This document shows, one piece after another, positions 7,461-15,834 of a DNA stretch of 64,000 nt (its first letter is position 1; every line of letters starts with the position of its first letter). Under the pieces are notes generated by a model. It was not told the origin of the DNA, made no database searches, and saw only the letters and a program-made list of their open reading frames with translations. This DNA comes from Quadrisphaera granulorum (GTDB taxonomy: Bacteria; Actinomycetota; Actinomycetes; Actinomycetales; Quadrisphaeraceae), in NCBI RefSeq assembly GCF_003149145.1, contig NZ_QGDQ01000019.1, positions 1 through 64,000 on the forward strand, read 5' to 3'. The translations under genes were made by a program, and so were the position numbers.

Positions 7461-8333
7461 TCAGTGCCGGACCTTCGGCTCGCTCAGGGACTCCGCAGGG
7501 GTCTGGTCACGCTTGGTCACCGTGAGGTAGGTGACGCAGGCCAGGATCACGCCGAGGAACACCACGCTGGTCCAGGTGGTGCCGAGCCCCAGCCCGCCGT
7601 CGGTGTGGGCCTGGCTGAAGCCGTCACCCAGGGAAGCGCCCAGGGGTCGGGTCAGCACGTAGGCCACCCAGAAGCACGCCACCGCGTTGGCGCCCAGGCC
7701 GTAGCGGGTGGCGGCCACGGCGGCGATGACCACCGCGACCAGCAGCGCCGTGGGCCAGTAGCCCAGCCCGACCTGCTCACTCAGCAGGTCACCGGCGGCG
7801 GTGCCCAAAGCGAAGGTGAGCAGGACCGCCAGCCAGTAGAAGAGCTCGCGCGGCAGGGAGGTCACCGCGTGGATCGACAGGGTGCGCTCTTTGGCGAACC
7901 AGATCGCGAAGGTCGCTGCCAGGGCGACGGCGAAGACGGTGGTGCTCACGACCAGCGGCACGCCGGCGGCGTCGGTGAGGCAGTCGGTCAGCAGCGTGCC
8001 GACGACGCTGACCAGCACCACGGTGAGCCAGTACAGCGGCGCCCGGTACCTGTCGGCGCGCAGCTGGGCGACCAGGACCACGACGAGCACCGCGGTCATC
8101 AGCACGCTGGTGCCTCCGAGGCCGAGGCCGAGGGTTCCGTCGAGGTAGTCCGCGAAGGTCTCCCCGACCGTGGTGGCCAGGACCTTGATGACCCAGAACC
8201 AGGCGGTGACCTCGGGGACCTTGTTGAGCACGGTGCGGGCCCGCGAAAGCCCGTCACCGCGGACGGCGGCTGCGGGAGCGCTGACGTGTGGCGAGGTGGC
8301 CGAGGACCGAGAGGAGGGTGTGGACGTCGACAT
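7461..8333 (-). CDS. COG4705-type multi-spanning membrane protein, paralogue 2
   Basis: 290 residues, the same family as 6201-7091 and clearly a duplicate: KVPEVTAWFWVIKVLATTVGE, TLSIHAVTSLPRELFYW, FALGTAAGDLLSE and FWVAYVLTRPLGASLGDG line up one to one. A Ser/Thr-rich cytoplasmic N-terminus of about 35 residues precedes the first helix. The ATG at 8333 is 87 bases downstream of the sensor kinase stop. COG4705 proteins often sit next to two-component systems; here that association is direct, suggesting the kinase controls or senses the same membrane stress. Confidence 0.85.
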   Translation of the reverse strand: MSTSTPSSRSSATSPHVSAPAAAVRGDGLSRARTVLNKVPEVTAWFWVIKVLATTVGETFADYLDGTLGLGLGGTSVLMTAVLVVVLVAQLRADRYRAPLYWLTVVLVSVVGTLLTDCLTDAAGVPLVVSTTVFAVALAATFAIWFAKERTLSIHAVTSLPRELFYWLAVLLTFALGTAAGDLLSEQVGLGYWPTALLVAVVIAAVAATRYGLGANAVACFWVAYVLTRPLGASLGDGFSQAHTDGGLGLGTTWTSVVFLGVILACVTYLTVTKRDQTPAESLSEPKVRH

Positions 8334-8347
8334 GCTGTGAGGGTGAC

Positions 8348-8374
8348 GGCGCCGGTCTGTACGCCGCCTTTACG
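8348..8374 (-). promoter_or_regulatory. Conserved leader/operator, copy B
   Basis: Minus strand CGTAAAGGCGGCGTACAGAC then CGGCGCC, 15 bases before the ATG at 8333. It pairs with copy A at 7303-7330; the CGTAAAGGCG core and the spacing to the start codon are kept. Confidence 0.5.
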
Positions 8375-8420
8375 CCCCCTCTGCCGCGTCATCCACGTCG
8401 ACGCTGCTTGCGGGACTGGC

Positions 8421-9851
8421 TCACGCCGCGGGAAGCAGCAGGTGCAGCACACCCCCGCCGTCTGCGCCGGCTGCTTGCGGGAGGAGGTCGCCACCGGCGG
8501 TGCGCGCCAGTCGGGCTGCCAGCGGCAAGCCCAGACCGGAGCCGCGGTGCTGCTCACCGGGGTCCGCTCGGAAGCCAGGTTCGAGCACGCGGGCGATCAG
8601 GTCGGCGGGGATGCCGGGTCCGTCATCGGCGATGGTGATGCGTACCTGCGCCTGGTCACGATGTGCCGTGACCAGGACGATGGAGCGGGCGTAGCGGTAG
8701 GCGTTGTCGACCAACGGTGACAGGGCCCGCTCCAGGACCGCCGCCTCGACTCCCACGGCGAGGGTCTGGTCGACATCCGCGCGCAAGGCCACAGCGTTGA
8801 CATCTTCTGTTCGTCCGGGTGCATCGGCTGCTCGGCGCGCGGCGAGTACGCGCTCAACGGCCGGGGCCACCTCACATCGCCCCGGGGCCGCCGTCGCTGA
8901 CCGCGCCGAGGCCAACAGCCCCTCCACGACCCCTTCAGCCCGCCGCAGCGCCGTGTCGAGCTCGGCCAGCGACTCCTGGCGCTGCGCGTCGCTGCGTGCA
9001 GGCTTTCGTACCCAGTCCAGCTCGGCCCGCATCCCCGCCAGCGGTGTGCGCAGCTCGTGAGACAACTCGGCGGTGAGCACCTGCTCGTGGCGCAGCGCCG
9101 CGGCGATGCGGTCCAGCAGCGCGTCCAGCGTGCCAGCCAGAGACGCCAGCTCGGTGGGCCGCGGCCCCTCACCCAGGCGCTGGGTGGGGTCGCTGGTGCT
9201 CCAGGCGTCCACCTGCCGGCTCATCGCCGCCACCGGCATCAACGCGCGCGCGACCGCGGCCCGCAGCACCAGGTGGACACCCACGACCAGCAGCAGCGCC
9301 AGCACGGTCACGGCGACCAGCGTCAGCTCGCGCAGCTGCTGGTAGGGCACCAGGGACGCCGCGGTGACCACAGCGGCGACGGGCTGACCGCTCTGGTCAT
9401 GAACGGGCAGCCCGAGCAACCGGGTCGGGGCGTCGGCGTCGACGGTGTCCACCAGCTCACCGTCCGCACCCAGGACCCGTGCTGCCAGCTCGGCCACGCG
9501 AGGAGGTGCCGCACCAGCTCCGGCGGGCCCCTCAACCAAGGCGCCATCGGCGGCGATCACCCAGGTGTCGGTGTCCAGCGCCTGGTCATCGGGTCCCTCC
9601 AGCACGGTGACGGACCCGTCCGCGCGCACCTGAGCGGTGGCGGTGACCGCCTGCGCGCGAGCTCGCAGGGAGTCGTCGGCGGCGCGGTCCAGGGCCACCC
9701 CCACCACGACGACGGCGAGCGCGGCGAGCACAGCCATCCACGCCGCGACCACGACCGTGGCCGACCAAGCCACCGAGCTGCGCAGGCTTCTGGCGCGCCA
9801 CCACCGCCTGACCGCGCCCTGTCGCGCTGGTGCGTGCGCCTGTGCCTTCAT
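8421..9851 (-). CDS. Sensor histidine kinase
   Basis: Membrane-bound histidine kinase of about 476 residues that phosphorylates the regulator encoded just upstream. Domain order: first membrane helix about residues 30-52, extracytoplasmic sensor of some 120 residues, second helix about 170-195, HAMP region, dimerisation/phosphoacceptor helix with LSHELRTPLAG (phosphorylated His), then the ATPase domain with N box DNAYRY, G1 DDGPGIP and G2 GSGLGLPLA. Start ATG at 9851 overlaps the regulator's stop as ATGA, so translation is coupled. The sensor domain has no recognisable ligand motif. Confidence 0.92.
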   Translation of the reverse strand: MKAQAHAPARQGAVRRWWRARSLRSSVAWSATVVVAAWMAVLAALAVVVVGVALDRAADDSLRARAQAVTATAQVRADGSVTVLEGPDDQALDTDTWVIAADGALVEGPAGAGAAPPRVAELAARVLGADGELVDTVDADAPTRLLGLPVHDQSGQPVAAVVTAASLVPYQQLRELTLVAVTVLALLLVVGVHLVLRAAVARALMPVAAMSRQVDAWSTSDPTQRLGEGPRPTELASLAGTLDALLDRIAAALRHEQVLTAELSHELRTPLAGMRAELDWVRKPARSDAQRQESLAELDTALRRAEGVVEGLLASARSATAAPGRCEVAPAVERVLAARRAADAPGRTEDVNAVALRADVDQTLAVGVEAAVLERALSPLVDNAYRYARSIVLVTAHRDQAQVRITIADDGPGIPADLIARVLEPGFRADPGEQHRGSGLGLPLAARLARTAGGDLLPQAAGADGGGVLHLLLPAA

Positions 9852-10546
9852 TCGAAGCGGTACCCGACGCCATGGACCGTATGGATCGCACTGGTGCCAG
9901 CGGAGGCGGCCTCGACCTTGCGGCGGATGCGGGAGATGTACTGGTCGAGCACGTTGTCGGTGACCATCGCGCCGGCAGACCACCCGGCCACCGCCAGCGC
10001 CCTGCGGCGCAGCGCCTGTCCGGGGGCGTTCATCAGCGGCGCCAGCACCCGGTACTCCGTGGGGGTCAGGGACTGGTCCTGCCCGCCCGGGGAAGCCAGC
10101 AGGCGCAGGTTCACCGGGTCCAGGCGAACTGCGGTGACCTCCCGCGGCGGTGTACTGCCAGCGCGGCGCACCAGCGCGCCGGTGCGCACGAGCAGCTCAC
10201 GGGTGTCGAAGGGTTTGGGCAGGTAGTCGTCCCCGCCTGCGGTAAAACCCGAGAGGCGGTCGTCGACCTGCCCGCGTGCGGTGAGGAACAGGACCGGGGT
10301 GGTGATGCCGCGGGCACGGACGGCTGCGCACACGTCGCGTCCGTCGGCGTCGGGCAGCCCGATGTCCAGAATGACAGCCGAAAAGTCGCAGTCCGGTCCA
10401 GGACCAACAACCTCCAGGGCCTCCAGACCGGTACCGACAGCAGTCACCTCGGCGTGCACCTCTTGCAGGGCGCGGCTGATGGCCCGGCGCAGCAGGGCGT
10501 CGTCCTCGACGAGGAGCACCGCAGCGCCCTCAGTGCCGATGCTCAC
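9848..10546 (-). CDS. OmpR/PhoB-family response regulator
   Basis: DNA-binding response regulator, about 232 residues. The receiver has the acidic pair LVEDD, the phospho-accepting Asp in VILDIGLPDADG, Thr in FLTARG and Lys in YLPKPFD. The C-terminal winged helix shows LTPTEYRVLAPLMNAPGQ and the recognition-helix/wing segment DQYISRIRRKVEA...HTVHGVGYRFE typical of the OmpR family. The GTG start at 10546 has GGGGAGG a few bases upstream, better than ATGs further upstream that run through an intergenic repeat. It is the first gene of the unit kinase, COG4705 genes, dedA. Confidence 0.92.
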   Translation of the reverse strand: MSIGTEGAAVLLVEDDALLRRAISRALQEVHAEVTAVGTGLEALEVVGPGPDCDFSAVILDIGLPDADGRDVCAAVRARGITTPVLFLTARGQVDDRLSGFTAGGDDYLPKPFDTRELLVRTGALVRRAGSTPPREVTAVRLDPVNLRLLASPGGQDQSLTPTEYRVLAPLMNAPGQALRRRALAVAGWSAGAMVTDNVLDQYISRIRRKVEAASAGTSAIHTVHGVGYRFE

Positions 10547-10660
10547 CGGACCTCCCCGCCGTCGCCATGCCCTCCAGCGCCGCCCATTGTGACCGCGGCC
10601 ATCTGCCGGCCCGGCGACGACGTCAGACGGCGGGCGCGACGCAGGTCCTTCGGTGGTTCG

Positions 10661-10680
10661 GTGAGCGATCCCTTGTGAGA
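10661..10680 (+). repeat. Dispersed intergenic repeat, decayed copy
   Basis: GGTGAGCGATCCCTTGTGAGA; matches the repeat core up to GATCCC and then diverges. Lies between the divergent regulator and VOC genes. Confidence 0.35.
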
Positions 10681-10724
10681 TGTTGCGCGCCGGCAAGCAG
10701 GGCACCGAGGAGCACACTCGCTCG

Positions 10725-11153
10725 GTGATCGGTCACCTGGAGAAGACGGTCCTCGACTGTCCAGACCCCCGGGCTCTAGCAACGTTCTACTGCGAAGTGC
10801 TCGGCATGCAGGTGAACCAGGATCTCGGCGACTGGACGGTGATCGGCCGAGGTCCCGACCGACGCGACTTGGCCTTCCAGCGCGTGCACGACTACTCACC
10901 GCCCACCTGGCCGCAAACTGGCCAGCCGCAGCAGATGCACCTAGACATCCGCGTTCAGGACCCCGACCGGGCCGAGGCCGAGCTCTTGCGCTTGGGGGCT
11001 CGCCGTCGACCGACCGCCGCCGAGGCGGTTCACGGCAGCTTCCGCACCTTCGTGGACCCGGCCGGACACCCCTTCTGCATTGTCTTCGGAAGACCACCGC
11101 GGGGGCTGAGCGCAGAGGGCCAGACGCTGGCCCCTACCAGCCCGTCAGCCTGA
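10725..11153 (+). CDS. VOC family (glyoxalase-like) protein
   Basis: Single VOC module of about 142 residues, a fold used by glyoxalases, dioxygenases and antibiotic-binding proteins. Signs are the opening DCPDPRALATFYCEVLGM, the metal-side HLDIRVQDPDRAEAELLRLGA and the C-terminal FRTFVDPAGHPFCIVFG, in which the E/H pattern of the second half-module is only partly kept (Q or I at expected Glu). GTG at 10725 has a GAGGAG about 15 bases upstream; an ATG at 10680 is also in frame but sits on the repeat. Substrate unknown; could be an antibiotic-resistance-type binder or a glyoxalase I relative. Confidence 0.8.
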   Translation: MIGHLEKTVLDCPDPRALATFYCEVLGMQVNQDLGDWTVIGRGPDRRDLAFQRVHDYSPPTWPQTGQPQQMHLDIRVQDPDRAEAELLRLGARRRPTAAEAVHGSFRTFVDPAGHPFCIVFGRPPRGLSAEGQTLAPTSPSA

Positions 11154-11322
11154 GCCTCACTCACCAGATGGGCATCCGGTCCGCGACGAGCGGTGGCCCA
11201 GGCGCCGGGGGGGGGCGCAAAACACGGCCAGGCGGGCATCAGCGGTCGCTGGGTGGACGTCGGTGACGGCAGCAGGGCGATGACGCCGTGTCAGCGATAC
11301 CGCCTGCGCCCGTCAGCGCCCG

Positions 11323-12003
11323 TCAGCTGGCCAGTGGGTGCTCCGGCTCGCGCCGCTCCGCGCGGCGCAGCCCTACCCACCGCGCGCCCACCAAGGCGAG
11401 CACCAGCGGCACGAGCACGACCATCACCTGCGCGGCCACGCTGTGCGTGCTGATCGAGGCGGTCGTGGTCAGCACCACCACGTTGCCCACGGCCCCAACC
11501 GCGGCGGCGGCGCTCACCGTCGCCCGCGCCGCTCGCGCGGTCTCCCGCGCCGCGAGGCGACCGCGCAGCAGCACCGCCAGCAGGGCGAGCACCACCAAGA
11601 CACCCATCGTCGCGATGCCCACCAAGGCGACCAGCGGGCCCAGCACCGGCGCGCGAAACGGAAGGTCGAACAGCGCGACGAACAACGGGAAGACCACCTC
11701 GAAGAAGAACAGGTAGCTGGCCACGACGGCTACCGGCGCGCCGACCACGCCGAGCAGCACCATGCGAGTGATGTCACGTGGGGCCCGGGCGTAGCCGCCT
11801 TCTTCCACGGTGCGGCGTACGAACGCCTCGACATCACCACCGATCAGCGCGCGCGGGTCGCGGCCGTCAGCGTCAGCGGCGAGCAGGTCGGCTCTGACCT
11901 CTGCCAGGACCGTGTCGCGGTCGGCCCGGCGCACCCGGTGCCGGCGCAGCTCGCGGTCGATCTCTCGCAGCAGGTCATCGGCAGTGCGGGGCGGCTCAGG
12001 CAT
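11323..12003 (-). CDS. DUF1700/permease-prefix-type membrane protein, PadR partner
   Basis: About 226 residues. The N-terminal 90 residues form a soluble helical domain (DDLLREIDRELRRHRVRRADRDTVLAEVRADL) like the HAAS/permease-prefix domain that precedes many membrane proteins encoded next to PadR regulators. It is followed by four hydrophobic segments with a basic loop (LLRGRLAARETARAAR). The start overlaps the stop of the padR gene, so the two are translated together. The pairing PadR plus HAAS-domain membrane protein is a known arrangement; its physiological role is unclear. Confidence 0.7.
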   Translation of the reverse strand: MPEPPRTADDLLREIDRELRRHRVRRADRDTVLAEVRADLLAADADGRDPRALIGGDVEAFVRRTVEEGGYARAPRDITRMVLLGVVGAPVAVVASYLFFFEVVFPLFVALFDLPFRAPVLGPLVALVGIATMGVLVVLALLAVLLRGRLAARETARAARATVSAAAAVGAVGNVVVLTTTASISTHSVAAQVMVVLVPLVLALVGARWVGLRRAERREPEHPLAS

Positions 12004-12418
12004 CGACACGGTTGTGGACCTTTGGGGCGGGCAGAGCGGACGGGAGGAGCGGGGCGGGCGTGGTCGGTGCGGTGGGCAGGGCCCCCGCTGCCGTCAACAG
12101 GTAGGTGATGGTGGCGGTGGTGCTGCTCCACTGCTGGACCCAGGTCGCAAGGGCTGAGCGGCCCTGGGCGGTGAGGTGGAAGACCTTGCGGGGTGGTCCG
12201 CTGGCGCTGGGCTCGGGTTGTTCGCTGACCAGGCCCTGGCGGCGCAGCCGGGTCATCAGCGGGTAGACGGTGCCGTAGCTGATGTCGGGCAGGCCGTGGC
12301 GCTCGAGCTGGACTACGAGGTCGTAGGCGTGGGTTGGGGTGTGGTCCAGCAGGGCGAGCAAGCAGGTGTCCAAGGATCCCCGCAGCAGCTGCGTGCGGCG
12401 ATCGGCGTCCGCTGTCAT
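11996..12418 (-). CDS. PadR family transcriptional regulator
   Basis: Winged-helix repressor of about 140 residues. Typical PadR sequence: LLRGSLDTCLLALLDHTPTHAYDLVVQLERHGLPDISYGTVYPLMTRLRRQGLVSEQ, in which GTVYPLMTRLRRQGLV is the recognition helix and start of the wing, followed by PRKVFHLTAQGRSAL and a long C-terminal helix for dimerisation. Start ATG at 12418; the open frame continues upstream but lacks family similarity. It probably represses itself and the coupled membrane protein through the palindrome just upstream. Confidence 0.88.
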   Translation of the reverse strand: MTADADRRTQLLRGSLDTCLLALLDHTPTHAYDLVVQLERHGLPDISYGTVYPLMTRLRRQGLVSEQPEPSASGPPRKVFHLTAQGRSALATWVQQWSSTTATITYLLTAAGALPTAPTTPAPLLPSALPAPKVHNRVDA

Positions 12419-12425
12419 GCAACGC

Positions 12426-12435
12426 ACAGTACTGT
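12426..12435. promoter_or_regulatory. Candidate PadR operator
   Basis: ACAGTACTGT is a perfect 10-bp palindrome 8 bases upstream of the padR start codon. Position and symmetry suggest an autoregulatory operator; no binding consensus was applied. Confidence 0.4.
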
Positions 12436-12651
12436 CACGTAGTGGGTGTCGCCTAGTACCGCGTTGCCGAACTTCGGATCCCGTGATCAGTCGAGATTGC
12501 TGCGGCACTTGGCGGAGCTGAGCGATGACCTGACGGATGACCTGCACCGAAGAGCACCGCAATTCGCGGCGGCCTGGCGCTGGCCGGATGAGGATGGTCA
12601 GCGAGACGTAATCTGATGACACGACAAGGCGGATCGTGCCACTATGAGCGC

Positions 12652-12894
12652 ATGGATGCCACGCTTGTGCTCGGCCAGCAGGGCCGGCTCGTCATCCCCG
12701 CCGAGGTCCGCTCCGCCCTCGGACTCAGCGCCGGTGACCGACTGCACCTGCACCTGACCGGGCGCCGCCTGGTCCTGGAGAGCTCCCAGGACGCAGCCGC
12801 GGAACTGCGCGGTCTCGCCGCCTCAGTACCGGCCTCCCGCTCTCTGGTCGATGAGCTCCTGGCTGAGCGCCGCCGAGCCGCCATCGACGAATGA
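12652..12894 (+). CDS. vapB: AbrB/SpoVT-family antitoxin (VapB-type)
   Basis: 80-residue swapped-hairpin AbrB DNA-binding protein: [35 protein letters not shown] covers the whole AbrB fold, with G-R-L-V-I-P-A-x-V-R as signature. The C-terminal tail ([17 protein letters not shown]) would wrap around the toxin. The stop codon overlaps the start of the PIN toxin gene (ATGA), the usual antitoxin-first arrangement. It should neutralise the toxin and, as a complex, repress its own promoter. The ATG at 12652 is preferred over an earlier in-frame start. Confidence 0.88.
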   Translation: MDATLVLGQQGRLVIPAEVRSALGLSAGDRLHLHLTGRRLVLESSQDAAAELRGLAASVPASRSLVDELLAERRRAAIDE

Positions 12895-13271
12895 CGGTCC
12901 TGGACGCCTCGGCGATCCTCGCCCTCGTCCACGACGAGTCCGGCGCTGACGTCGTCGCCGCAGCCCTGCCCGGGTCTGTGCTGGGAACGGCCAACCTCGC
13001 CGAGGTCATCGGCAAACTGATCGACGAGGACGTCGACCCTTCGCGCCTGCGCCAGCTCCTGGCGGCCGCCGGCGTGAGGATCGAGCCGGTGACCGAAGCC
13101 GACGCCGAGCTCGCTGGGGCCCTGCGTGGACTGCCCGGTGGCCGGCAGCTCTCCCTCGGTGACCGCTGCTGCCTCGCGCTGGCCGTGCGCAGCGACCCAG
13201 CGTCTGTCCTCACAGCCGACCACGCCTGGGCCAAGCTCGACCTGCCGGTCGAGGTCCGACTGCTCCGCTAG
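12891..13271 (+). CDS. vapC: PIN-domain toxin (VapC-type ribonuclease)
   Basis: 126-residue PIN-domain nuclease. Acidic metal-binding residues are visible at [16 protein letters not shown] (Asp-5), NLAEVIGKL (Glu), [12 protein letters not shown] (Asp) and VLTADHAWA (Asp), the four positions of the VapC active site. VapC toxins cleave tRNA or rRNA and stop growth when the antitoxin is lost. Paired and overlapping with the AbrB antitoxin. Such modules commonly accumulate in accessory regions, in line with the surrounding gene content. Confidence 0.9.
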   Translation: MTVLDASAILALVHDESGADVVAAALPGSVLGTANLAEVIGKLIDEDVDPSRLRQLLAAAGVRIEPVTEADAELAGALRGLPGGRQLSLGDRCCLALAVRSDPASVLTADHAWAKLDLPVEVRLLR

Positions 13272-13578
13272 TTGATGGTGGCGAGCCTCTCGGGCGGGAG
13301 GTCACAGCCGAGCGAGTGAGGCTTCGCGAGGGCCATCGTCGACGGCCGACGACGCGCTCACCCTGAACGGGCAACGGCTCTCACCTCAGCCTGACAGGGA
13401 GGGTTGCGCTGACGGAGTAGCCGGGAGTCAATCCTTCACCGTCTTCCAGGAGCGTGCAGCTGAGGATCCAATCAGCGACGACCAGCGCCGTCGGCCGGTG
13501 AGGCGACCCGGCGGCTTCACAGCGTCCGGTGAGCGGTCCTCGGTGAGACGGCTCGGACAGGTTGGCTAGCGTCCGGGC
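13272..13578. other. Intergenic stretch with repeat remnants
   Basis: No gene seen. It holds GTCGACGGCCGACGACGCGCTCA near 13338 and GGTGAGCGGTCC at 13528, both relatives of the dispersed intergenic repeats, and otherwise no recognisable signal. Confidence 0.5.
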
Positions 13579-13998
13579 ATGGACGTCGAGCGGACCCGCT
13601 TGGTCGAGGCCTACTGGCGGAACAACCGGCGCCTCACCGCCCGTACAGACGCCCCCGGGTCCCAGCCTGCTTCGTCGGCGGACAACACCGCCGACGAGGA
13701 CGCCGACTTTTGGGCTGTCGAAGCCGTCGACGAGGCATCTCAGAGGTGGAGCGCCGCCGATGTCGTCGACCTGCTGGAGGACCTGCTCTCAGCCGACGAC
13801 GCAGACCCCATCTACGTCGGCGCTGGCCCCCTCGAGGAGCTGCTCCATGAACGCCCCGAGGTGAGTTCCGTCGTCGCCGAGCGGTGTCGACGTTCGGACC
13901 TCGCTGAAAGGTGGCACGCCGCCCTGTCGACAGTCATATGGGACGAGCGGCATCTCCAAGAACTCGCACCGCTACGGCCCTGGCTGCCTTTGCCCTAA
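13579..13998 (+). CDS. DUF6869-like hypothetical protein
   Basis: 139-residue acidic soluble protein. The central segment RWSAADVVDLLEDLLSADDADPIYVGAGPLEELLHERPEV resembles the pattern of DUF6869-type proteins, where a predicted helix pair precedes an A-G-P-L-E-x-L-L motif; the assignment is by eye and tentative. WHAALSTVIWDER near the end adds a Trp-rich helix. Such proteins often appear in polymorphic-toxin immunity neighbourhoods, but no toxin is seen here. Surrounding DNA on both sides is repeat-like and non-coding. Confidence 0.55.
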   Translation: MDVERTRLVEAYWRNNRRLTARTDAPGSQPASSADNTADEDADFWAVEAVDEASQRWSAADVVDLLEDLLSADDADPIYVGAGPLEELLHERPEVSSVVAERCRRSDLAERWHAALSTVIWDERHLQELAPLRPWLPLP

Positions 13999-14206
13999 CC
14001 CTGCCCTCCACGAGGAACGGGCGAAGGCGCCGCGAGTTGGGACGGCTCCGGGCCGCCGGGGCGTCCGGGTGGCGGTCGCTATGCGGGCGCGTCTGTGGCG
14101 CGGGGCGGCGGAGCCTCCACAGGTGAGCCTCGCCAGGGGACGTGGACGGAACGGCAGGCGTTGGCGAGTGTCCTTCGCTCATAGCTGTTGCGGGCGTCTT
14201 CTCAGC

Positions 14207-14782
14207 TCATGGCACCACTCCGCCGGCAGCACCGCGGGCATTGGTTGCTGAGACGGGATAGACCCCGCGCCCTTCCATGCACGCCGGCGAGGCCGCCCGC
14301 CACCGATCTTCACGCTGTTGGTCCACGCCCCCGCCGGCTCCGCCGAACACCGTGTCCCCCACGCGAATGGTCACACCGTTAGGCGTGAGTACTCCTCGCC
14401 CGTCCGCAGTCACGGTGGAGCCGTGGTCGACCACCAGAACCCAGGTGCCCTGGCTGTTGGCGTACCCCCAGCACGCTGTACCGATGCGAACGATCTGACC
14501 GCTGATCGCGACCGCGGGCACCGAACCACGATTCTCCGACCCGACCAGGACGGCGGCGCCATCCGCGAGCTGGAGGGCGTCCGGCACCTGCGGCTGCTCC
14601 TTCACGGAGGGCGCACCCCCGGATGGGTCCTGCCACGAGGTCGCCGGTGTGGACGTGTGCGCACCGAGGCTTTCCTGGGCGGGCGACACAGCGCCGACAG
14701 CGGAGGGATCGGTGGCTCCGCACGCGGTGGTCAGCGAGAGCGCGGCTGCTGTCGCGGCGGTGGCCAGGTATCGCGGTCGCAT
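14207..14782 (-). CDS. Lipoprotein, third gene of a sigma-factor unit
   Basis: About 191 residues with a lipoprotein signal: MRPRYLATAATAAALSLTTAC with lipobox LTTAC, so anchored on the outer face of the membrane. The mature part is Ser/Thr/Gly-rich with a beta-type core (VPAVAISGQIVRIGTACWGYANS...VLTPNGVTIRVGDTVFGGAGG) that I do not recognise. ATG at 14782 is preceded by AGGA seven bases upstream. An in-frame GTG at 14827 would overlap the upstream stop but would put 15 residues ahead of the signal peptide. Likely co-transcribed with the sigma factor and membrane protein upstream. Confidence 0.65.
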   Translation of the reverse strand: MRPRYLATAATAAALSLTTACGATDPSAVGAVSPAQESLGAHTSTPATSWQDPSGGAPSVKEQPQVPDALQLADGAAVLVGSENRGSVPAVAISGQIVRIGTACWGYANSQGTWVLVVDHGSTVTADGRGVLTPNGVTIRVGDTVFGGAGGGVDQQREDRWRAASPACMEGRGVYPVSATNARGAAGGVVP

Positions 14783-14823
14783 GGTGGCCGTCCTGATCAG
14801 GCCTCGGGGGTCGGTGTGTGACG

Positions 14824-15834
14824 TCACGGCGCGGAGGTGCTCTGCCCAGCGCCACCGGGCACGAAGGTGATGGTCAGGGGGACTGAACGTCCAAGCTGGG
14901 CGTTGACGGCCTGCTGCATGCGCTGCGCGGTCTCAGAGTCGGCGCGGAGTCCTGTGGGACCAGGCAGATAACCGACGCGCAGGTGCGCGGTCGTGGCATC
15001 GAACTCCCCGGCTCGGTCGTCGGCGGGCTGGACGAGGTCGTCGAACGTCTCCAGCGCGGCTGCCTGGACGGTGAGGGCATCCGCTGCGCTGAGCGCGGCG
15101 CCGCCGCGCAGCTGTACCGGCTGCGCTAGTCGCTGCGCGGCCTGGATCAGCTGCTCAGGCACAGTGCCGGTCATGGCGATCCAGGCGGGCTGACCGTCGT
15201 AGGTGGCCCCGGATGAGGCGGAGTACTGCTGGGGGTAATCGGCTTCGACCTGTTCCACGAGGGCGCTGAAGGAGTCTTGGTAGCGGATGAGCTCCAGCAG
15301 TCGGTTGTAATCCTGGCCGGTGCTTTGCGCGATGCTGCGGGCCATCTGCTGGTCGTCGGCGGTGATCGCCGGTGGGCTGCCCTCGGGGATGGTCAGGATG
15401 GTCAGCGCCGGATCTGGCCACGTCGAGGTCCGGGAGTTGGGAAATGGCGCTGCGCCAGGTCGAGGTGTCGAGGCCGTCGTCGGGGCCGTTGTCGGGGTGA
15501 AGGTCTCCGGGGAGGGTTCCTGGCTGATCCCGGGCGCAGGGGCAGGCCGGACCACGAAGGAGTCCCGGGAATGCGAAGACAGTCCCGGGCTAGCGACGAT
15601 GACGCCGACCACCGCAGCGGCTGCGGCCAGACCTGCCGCACTCCACAGCAGAGTCCGCTGGATGCGCCGGCGGGGACCATGGGCGGGACCGAGGCCCTTC
15701 AGTCGGTGCTGGGAGTGGTGACTCCGGACCAGGACGCTGGCGACGGGGTCACGATCTTGGGGTTCGACGTCGGCGGCAAGGCGCAGCAGGTCGGTGATGT
15801 CGACCTCCGGGCGGTCACCGCAGTTGGTGGTCAT
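14824..15834 (-). CDS. Membrane protein, probable anti-sigma partner
   Basis: About 336 residues: a cytoplasmic N-terminus of some 65 residues (ITDLLRLAADVEPQDRDPVASVLVRSHHSQ), one membrane helix (TLLWSAAGLAAAAAVVGVIVAS) and a Pro/Thr-rich linker leading to an extracytoplasmic domain. The layout, plus ATGA overlap with the sigma factor stop, is that of a membrane anti-sigma factor. No zinc-binding H-x-x-x-C-x-x-C motif of the ZAS family is present, so anti-sigma activity is inference from position and topology only. Confidence 0.6.
   Translation of the reverse strand: MTTNCGDRPEVDITDLLRLAADVEPQDRDPVASVLVRSHHSQHRLKGLGPAHGPRRRIQRTLLWSAAGLAAAAAVVGVIVASPGLSSHSRDSFVVRPAPAPGISQEPSPETFTPTTAPTTASTPRPGAAPFPNSRTSTWPDPALTILTIPEGSPPAITADDQQMARSIAQSTGQDYNRLLELIRYQDSFSALVEQVEADYPQQYSASSGATYDGQPAWIAMTGTVPEQLIQAAQRLAQPVQLRGGAALSAADALTVQAAALETFDDLVQPADDRAGEFDATTAHLRVGYLPGPTGLRADSETAQRMQQAVNAQLGRSVPLTITFVPGGAGQSTSAP

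Noticed and set aside
7041-8720. 559-aa plus-strand frame
   Set aside because: Gln/Gly/Asp-rich antisense of two membrane genes with clear family motifs.
15400-15415. GGATGGTCAGCG as a repeat copy
   Set aside because: Lies in the coding region of the sigma-factor membrane partner and lacks the second arm.
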